Positions 61,201-64,000 of a DNA stretch of 64,000 nt are shown here, one piece after another. Numbering within the stretch: the first letter of the stretch is position 1; each line of letters starts with the position of its first letter. Under the pieces are notes generated by a model. That model searched no databases. It was not told where the DNA came from and saw only the letters and a program-made list of their open reading frames with translations. Source of the stretch: Lachnospiraceae bacterium (GTDB lineage: Bacteria > Bacillota > Clostridia > Lachnospirales > Lachnospiraceae). The DNA is taken from assembly GCA_021202335.1 (NCBI GenBank), contig JAJQDE010000006.1, positions 1 to 64,000 on the forward strand. The letters run 5' to 3'. A program made the translations under genes and the position numbers.

Positions 61201-61642
61201 GGATGGGAATTATACAACGCTGGGAAGGCATTATCTTGAGTCAGGAACTACATACTATGTCCGCGTATATAATTATGCTGTTCCGGCAGTCGTGAAAATC
61301 AGTGTATCGAAGATGTCGGTTTTGACACTTGGCAGCACTCAAACTGTAAGTGCAGAATCGGGAAGTGAAGTATGGTACGCCTTTAAAGCAACTTCTGATG
61401 GAGAATATGAGTTCTACTCAAATAGTTATAGCGGCGGTTATCCATGTGTTGCCCTGTATTTTGATGGTTATACATATGCGAGCTATAGTTCCTCAGGCTA
61501 TTTTACTATAGATGTGAGCTTGACAGCAGATCAAGTAGTATTCCTGGAGCTGTATACAAGCAGTGATACGACGACAGAAGTGACATTTGGTGTTAAGGAA
61601 TGCACGGAAGAAACCGGGAGTACAGAAGAGGAAGCTGAATAA
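49247..61642 (+). CDS. Giant secreted repeat protein (~4131 aa): acidic N-terminal tract, Ig/MBG-like domains, then many PPC-like beta-sandwich repeats
   Basis: SD gggagga before ATG 49247; signal peptide ALPVVLSVAMTFQSMPVTALAA; repeated 'WYSFTA...AGxYxF...L..GETVYL' units. Confidence 0.9.
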   Translation: MFKPGLFKRALPVVLSVAMTFQSMPVTALAAEDSSVVTEDTAGESEEANDAAEEADAAESTEADADNTVSESASSEASEASESSEATETIETTEASETASEAAETMQTADAETEEATQTAETEKEAEVADVNEDGSTTVSAVIDVDYESLKSYVYDDDLSYTSLTDTVSSVYDEDNENPFGNILSKIKDSSYGILTVTDESTGDSLELVSKLTCTWQSQNSEGEYSDMASGDTPYEAGAYRLYISLDEKYATAEAVTINFEIEQREIEIGKGNFNTNISSGDTVAEVIEDLKAELSFTSGSDDDDFSAYVGTPTIVVRYTTGTEALADGEKLLKGSDYSIDISAEPTDTANYTVKSLTINLNVAELKKTELTITDKYEADNETDITRTYTGAAITAPVLNEEITVVVTSVEETDETTGEALVLVDNELSKLTASWTDADGNELTETPVDAGAYYYVLTYTDSEGVYADAEDMVKVVVEPAALTLIPSLSDTDYYVGALASDVTAKAAYTLQKEDGTPYGYDEDTFWGVSYSNTYRNQSYEPVFTLQMGTTTTEDGKSTTTWEDLDADDEIEYPSGANTIDEENVTIAYRLVFAGEKALFSESTGNIISGTETSAADTSTNSAEKNYAVDVTDETLEANAVDVTVSAATKVTIDTSAMLPDGVTASDINTDDKLYSKVYDGEQLYTDRAAYKKAVVTADGTQVASNTDSSLTYTWYEFDLITETELDDEGNEVTTVTPKLGDTVGTSYTSNPSDAGYYALEVSYTDADHVYADATAYVYFEIEEQIIRVVPTSEVSVYEGWTISELTENRTDELTYTFEKLKDNDLTAGEWEAMDTLSQADEDDKLFTLDWFVLKGDSTDASTASYTKIGDEYDESFALSVPYKLGACVTLCPYDKDYNANAYYGNYICEYTVTEDGTETEKCAGEDSAVSITVNAMGTTELDITIETTKLTSLKKTYDGTAFDISEAIANGLVTVTKKNTDDVVVTTGDDAEIALTYVWTWNYDGENYSEAVNAGTYGLYVYYEGGDTYKNTEISDGFIAYITIDPRELTITPGLISEDEIVAGISAYSVIDGSAAVISGYIDADTDAFSFDTETETIAAADAIGRAYAQVTLDDAYAYYLRTGKTYVAEYSYVSLNEDALADEYADNYELVYTPVTFTVTQRGNSTADEYDYYYSYTDDNGDYQNCTIAETGLTASYGNQTVTVKPLEGIAYSYDVAYYDDDEGETVELGDGNWFTFEITAPAEFMADGTSGNRYPSNFMSSVVYKNSILNNGGYVLESDSSYIIVAFEASAFEENPEFDIVWENGYTEHYVVDLSEAELEANLTEAVAPKSLAFNGVDSKMVVGETQQLDVKITKTLLDDVICLNYAVVDGDDVVSITEDGGYVTALSKGSATVEVYPVKYDKQGNAERLDFKSVTAKLTVSDVSAPKISKVTAYGNYVEVKYTKPSDGYRREIYVMEGKNLKPESFETAIENGTVSLYGYANNYEASSYYCDGDVVTCYVSGLEPETEYTVYIRNVSGIRTLEDGSLVVSSKAGATKGFKTTKVQLDEIALSFDEEQYYDETNPIITYNEDEYREEVALSQGSLTIDALGEYARQDAAADADDKIWLNLLEIGKDSEYLAPKLTFYALNGSWHYIEDSYSTAAEAKKDGKTIIGDKYYGTASSIAKVDKKGTIKLSGVGYVYIVAYDSISGEISEPYELYVSADIGKITAKKLTLAAGNYAAIYSGLTFYDTNGKKISVAQPWNYGYNVTISGDGVEYDDYRYLYAVAENAKATVTVSLEGNSEVKTSFDVTTKAMDKLKSLKAANVMDTSAELTFTYGTSATDIDNLSFKIDVRNNKNVLVSSDIVSAGEYRDWDNSSSKAYAFCYYLSGLTRKSTYKVSVTPIYTYEDVTVTGKAATATVKTTDVPAYSGELLESDSYGGMDIYVTGLSYSLGSSSAPYLTSGHDYTFVAKGATYTAATRGSDTLTWKSSDSKVGSVKAVAGTYTATFKALKVGVTTIEVSSKLRKGVIARYLVRVKAVGAAGDSAIGDYAEEDKMDILDPYYTSDIEVLTEDNPVRFTSSNGTYDYKWVKFTAPAYGEYSFSYTGDVEGCWKLPDDTDSSESVTGGSTQTLNEGETVYFKIAGSFYIRVDGTKYTKLTTKTSVSSSVEHIIFTAPEDNYYTFEATAANMSASCAGAATKSLILYNADNSSSYTKARASVGLEKGEKITLTLNDTDTDYEVSVSKRTVTTLEAGTPVSITGLTAGDEKWYSYTAAVPGSYTFASTDASAAITATVYADITTASSSDTLEMSDDDKNFSETRTLGKDETLLFCVTTESTDAVTANISVSAPATDTVVEGTSKNISVAANSETWVSFTADDDDAKYTLTVDSSDVTVTVCDENGTALAKSKSSSGIVVENKGDNVYVITGLSKGTVIYICIENDGEEAVTPAVLVEKAAATPITAGASQSLTVENGGKYLYSFEAEESGLYVFRSKVTANDGSTHTLYADRYTSVSSASPSVTYWAAGYDYSDYDFYKEIKLTKGATVIFEVYSNDTCTDSEGNAVTMEAEISVTKVNAGDIPDEITFDANDAGATQWFKYKVTEDDTYAVDYEETTGSTKLYYSINGLVADDSGDWNRLYDGDEPEFSAGDTIYFRVVNTDTTEAKAVLTLTGKYSTREDVPSSAFTVKAGETNAYKFDVTETGRYQLTYTVSDGSNVYVYVNDTTRNNGYEFVGTLGETYYFDVKNNGDADATVTLTITKIVPTSIEAGESVEPALTAGVYQWYEFEAPATARYVFSASNANVYYSTTFPTLTRASNPTEVLLKKGTTYYIRLYSSEDATAALSVSRIVPTTLTAGTAAEANLKSGETQYFEFTAGSEAFYKLALELADNMEVNAYYYRDASDESDSIETDDEGSFYFESSADSSMLIALERTDSNETETLKATLTVSLESEPLVLEESTDLDITVKSGEYRLVTFTPSATYRYAFYAKDVPDGVTLTGWSLDDYGVELDGRIYTEAVCEIPDTVSFVIGAEFDGDGEKTFKLRAEKVTATAIENNAVEGTVDAGMAKWYSYTTTEAGYYTFANECDLTAYTYDEITGGITGYIAGGSSDNELMLAGKTIYIRMNNTGSSEAADVKLTITVDVIPSLTLNQAQSVSLEAYDDTYYKFTAPSAGNYAFYFEGIDYYRVYGYLYDSELETLTSGYGYSGYDFAVSQSLAYGETVYLNAYNYRSYTQEFTVTAMKLEENLTLSLDSKAVAVWDSAYTYKYVTFTAPETGFYDFSYVRVSGSLSSSNVTISTDGGSSYYALSGYGTGVLLAKDAEATVRLYNSSASTVAMVSVAKSASKTIETLSVDSETSVSAESGSYVYKYYEFTAPSAGTYVIASSGNSSYIRTMLYDDTLSDYTQSVYTSGDFVKTATLAADETVYLCVYNNSYALDFTISVTQAASAEEDLTLSIGSPVTVAWGDSYDDEYTISFTAPETDYYTFAYSGSSSVSVTAYCDTDEEGNPTASSYLYMNYIEKNTTVTLTATSTSTNTAAVISVSASETLTPGTSTDVSLSAYERACYKLTVEDAGNYAIYSDGNTQYISQVRLYTTDGSYTQSGSVSSCDFIRAAELEESGTVWLYIYGYYATDFTLTASKVSSNATTVTTSEDALLAWSSSDRTYSYSYVSFTAPETGFYNFECLSQYSYVYYYGSDDTYSSSSRMYSGTEYMYSLTKDTTVYFGAYKYSSSSGAVKISVSEQEVGTLTLDSTETVSFAYDEAAWYSFTATDAGMYRFYSESYTGNYPYVYLYDADISCIDSTGGNFSLAVGLDAGETIYFKAYTNNTSYASTSFDVTVEKLKEQTITSGNTLTVSGNSVGLYKYTASEAGTYVISSEGNANYLVTDLYDSDYASLSQESSDYHEDFYKAADISANGAVYLYVCNYDSDDAEFVVTVQSISASDTTVSLDSDATVVWSGTDNSYSSKYVSFTPSESGYYRFSYTEFNGYCYYNGTDGSSADGNYTTLGRHYLESGTTYYVRVYNYAVPAVVKISVSKMSVLTLGSTQTVSAESGSEVWYAFKATSDGEYEFYSNSYSGGYPCVALYFDGYTYASYSSSGYFTIDVSLTADQVVFLELYTSSDTTTEVTFGVKECTEETGSTEEEAE

Positions 61643-61706
61643 GAAGCTGCAGATTAACTGTTTTGCAGCAATAAAAGCCGCAGCGATATAAAAGCGCGGC
61701 AGACAA

Positions 61707-61743
61707 AAATGACCGGCGTCATTATGACGCCGGTCATTTTTAT
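61707..61743. terminator. Bidirectional intrinsic terminator
   Basis: AAAATGACCGGCGTCAT / ATGACGCCGGTCATTTTTA. Confidence 0.85.
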
Positions 61744-62715
61744 TTAACCGTTCGGCTTATTTGAAGAATCCTCTATAATCCTGCGCACCTCCTCAAGCGT
61801 CTTTTCGGAAGCCTCCGCAATCTGCTCCAAAGAATAACCGTTATTATGAAATTTCACAATCATTCGCGCCTCCCCCTGAGAAATGCCTTGCGAAATACCC
61901 TGAGAGATACCTCGCGAAATTCCGCGTTCTTCACCCTGAGCAAAGCCCAATTCTTTGCCGTGTTCTTCGCCCCGGGCATAGCTCTTTTGCGCTTCCTTCT
62001 CGACTTCCATATCCCATTGCGGCTGCATTAAGTCCTTCAACACTTCGAACATATTTTCTTCCTCCTTTACCCCCTGAAACAGTTTCCTGTTTGCTTTCGC
62101 GGAAACCTGCATGATGGAGTCGATATAATCCAGCTCCCTCCTGTCCGTAACCTTCCCGGATTCCGTTATCAGCCTGTGCATGTCTTCCGGTTTCATGGAA
62201 TCCGTCAAAGCCTTTATCCATATGTGATTATCACCCGTAAGCTCCCTCGAAACGATTACCTGCGTGTCGAAAAAGCCCGCCCCGCCGACATAATAAATCC
62301 CCTTATATGCTTCCTCTATATGGCAGCCCTGACTCCGAAACCACTTAAAAAGCTTTACGGGTCTGCGGTTCCTGACCATCGTGACGGAGATATCACCGGA
62401 TTCTATCCCGTTGCTGCCGTCCGCCGCCGCTTTGTACAGGCAGGCATACGCATAGGTCTTAAAATACTGGTCAATCCCCATGCTGTCATTGGGCGATTTG
62501 TATTCTATGATATTGTGCCCCTTAAAAATCCTCCCGATTTCGTTCTGCAGGGTAACGTCCCTGTTTTTCCTGATAATCAGCATGTCAATCTGCAGAGGCT
62601 TGGTATTCAGCAGATATTCCTTACGGCAGTCGAGATACTGCCTGTCGGCGTTCATCTCCATCATCATCGCCGAATAAAAAGCCGAGTGCCACTGCGTGTT
62701 TTTCTCATCATTCAT
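61744..62715 (-). CDS. Rpn/PD-(D/E)XK nuclease-family transposase-like protein
   Basis: NIIEYKSPNDSMGIDQYFKTYAYACLY (D...ExK-like core); C-terminal GISRGISQGISQGISQGEA repeats and QIAEASEKTLEEVRRII. Confidence 0.65.
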   Translation of the reverse strand: MNDEKNTQWHSAFYSAMMMEMNADRQYLDCRKEYLLNTKPLQIDMLIIRKNRDVTLQNEIGRIFKGHNIIEYKSPNDSMGIDQYFKTYAYACLYKAAADGSNGIESGDISVTMVRNRRPVKLFKWFRSQGCHIEEAYKGIYYVGGAGFFDTQVIVSRELTGDNHIWIKALTDSMKPEDMHRLITESGKVTDRRELDYIDSIMQVSAKANRKLFQGVKEEENMFEVLKDLMQPQWDMEVEKEAQKSYARGEEHGKELGFAQGEERGISRGISQGISQGISQGEARMIVKFHNNGYSLEQIAEASEKTLEEVRRIIEDSSNKPNG

Positions 62716-63035
62716 GTGCAAAAGTCCCTTTCAAGATATTTTGTAAGACCCGTACGCAAATGATGGAGCTGCTTTGGAAAACGCAGAGCATTATCCGCTT
62801 ACATTATAACATTCCAAAACTGCCGTGGCAAGGCTTCAAAGTCCGTCATTTGCGCGCCGGGATATAAATATTGGATTGGTGATGTGATCACATCATTGAT
62901 TGAAGCCGTAGCCTCAAAAGAACCAAAATTCGTTTAAAATATATCATATCGCGCAGGTGATTTCAAGTGCTGATTTTGACATTTCGGGGAAAAAATATCA
63001 GCGCTTCTTTTTTTAAATGTTAAACTGTTAAAAAA

Positions 63036-63064
63036 TTGACATTTACGCATAATAGGGCTATACT
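63036..63064 (+). promoter_or_regulatory. Sigma70-type promoter of fba
   Basis: TTGACA-17 bp-TATACT. Confidence 0.75.
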
Positions 63065-63129
63065 AAAGGTAACGGTATGCTTTGTTACCGGTGTGAAATC
63101 TGAATATAAAAGTATTGGAGGTTAGCAGT

Positions 63130-63993
63130 ATGTTAGTATCAGCAACAGAAATGCTTAAAAAAGCAAAGGAAGGTCACTATGCGGTAGGTCATTTCAACAT
63201 CAACAATCTCGAATGGACAAAGGCTATTTTACAGACAGCTCAGGAGTTAAACAGCCCCGTAATCCTCGGCGTATCAGAGGGCGCGGGCAAATACATGACA
63301 GGCTTTGGCACGGTCGCATCGATGGTCAGAGCGATGGACAAGGATTTGGGCATCACGGTTCCCGTTGCGCTCCATTTGGACCACGGTACCTACGACGGCT
63401 GCTATAAGTGCATTAAGGCGGGCTTTACATCCATTATGTTTGACGGCTCTCATTATGCAATTGAGGAAAATCTCGAAAAGACAAAGGAACTCGTGGCAGT
63501 AGCGCATGGCATGGGAATGTCAATCGAGGCTGAGGTCGGCGCAATCGGCGGCGAAGAGGACGGCGTAGTCGGAATGGGTGAGTGCGCTGACCCGGCAGAG
63601 TGCAAGCAGATTGCTGACTTGGGAGTGGATATGCTTGCGGCAGGCATTGGAAACATTCACGGAAAATATCCTGCAAACTGGGCAGGCTTAAGCTTTGAAA
63701 CGCTTGACGCGATTCAGCAAAAGACAGGCGTTATGCCCCTCGTGCTTCACGGCGGCACAGGTATTCCCGAGGAAATGGTTAAAAAGGCAATCACGCTCGG
63801 CGTTGCGAAGGTAAATGTAAACACGGAATGTCAGCTTGCATTCCAGGAGGCTACGCGTAAATATGTCGAGGCAGGAAAGGACTTGGAAGGAAAGGGCTTT
63901 GACCCCCGCAAGCTTCTTGCTCCCGGCGTGGAAGCAATCAAGGCAACCGTTAAGGCAAAGATGGAGCTTTTCGGTTCGGTCGGACGTGCTTAA
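63130..63993 (+). CDS. fba: Class II fructose-bisphosphate aldolase
   Basis: GHYAVGHFNINNLEW, VPVALHLDHGTYDGCYKCIKAGFTSIMFDGSHY, LVLHGGTGIPEEMV. Confidence 0.92.
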   Translation: MLVSATEMLKKAKEGHYAVGHFNINNLEWTKAILQTAQELNSPVILGVSEGAGKYMTGFGTVASMVRAMDKDLGITVPVALHLDHGTYDGCYKCIKAGFTSIMFDGSHYAIEENLEKTKELVAVAHGMGMSIEAEVGAIGGEEDGVVGMGECADPAECKQIADLGVDMLAAGIGNIHGKYPANWAGLSFETLDAIQQKTGVMPLVLHGGTGIPEEMVKKAITLGVAKVNVNTECQLAFQEATRKYVEAGKDLEGKGFDPRKLLAPGVEAIKATVKAKMELFGSVGRA

Positions 63994-64000
63994 AAAATAT

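Noticed and set aside
61744-62715. Classical IS element around the Rpn-like gene
   Set aside because: No terminal inverted repeats or target duplications found by eye; Rpn-family proteins are usually stand-alone.

Overview
64 kb chromosomal window from a Firmicutes/Clostridia-type genome, most like Lachnospiraceae (taxonomy is inference). Most of it is ordinary core and accessory metabolism: three tRNAs, murI, tadA, trmL, xylB, ispE, metG, trxA, glgP, pyrK-pyrD, an iron-type ABC transporter, a ytfQRT/yjfF-like sugar ABC transporter, thrH, class II fba, two small RelA/SpoT-domain synthetases, and a hybrid histidine kinase. There are also two very large secreted proteins: a 1724-aa C1 peptidase and a ~4131-aa multi-repeat exoprotein. 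The strongest non-obvious signal is a pair of unannotated loci (272-584 and 41358-41638) with the architecture of par/Fst-type type I toxin-antitoxin modules. Each has a 31-aa single-TM peptide on the minus strand, a convergent plus-strand promoter, a shared terminator hairpin, and direct repeats that would make the small RNA complementary to the toxin translation-initiation region. Other observations include a 12-bp repeat shared by the leaders of the sugar transporter and the giant exoprotein, a T13 tract upstream of the giant gene, interleaved inverted repeats upstream of an Lrp gene, and alternating two-type repeat domains in the giant protein. No rRNA, CRISPR array, or convincing insertion element/prophage was seen.
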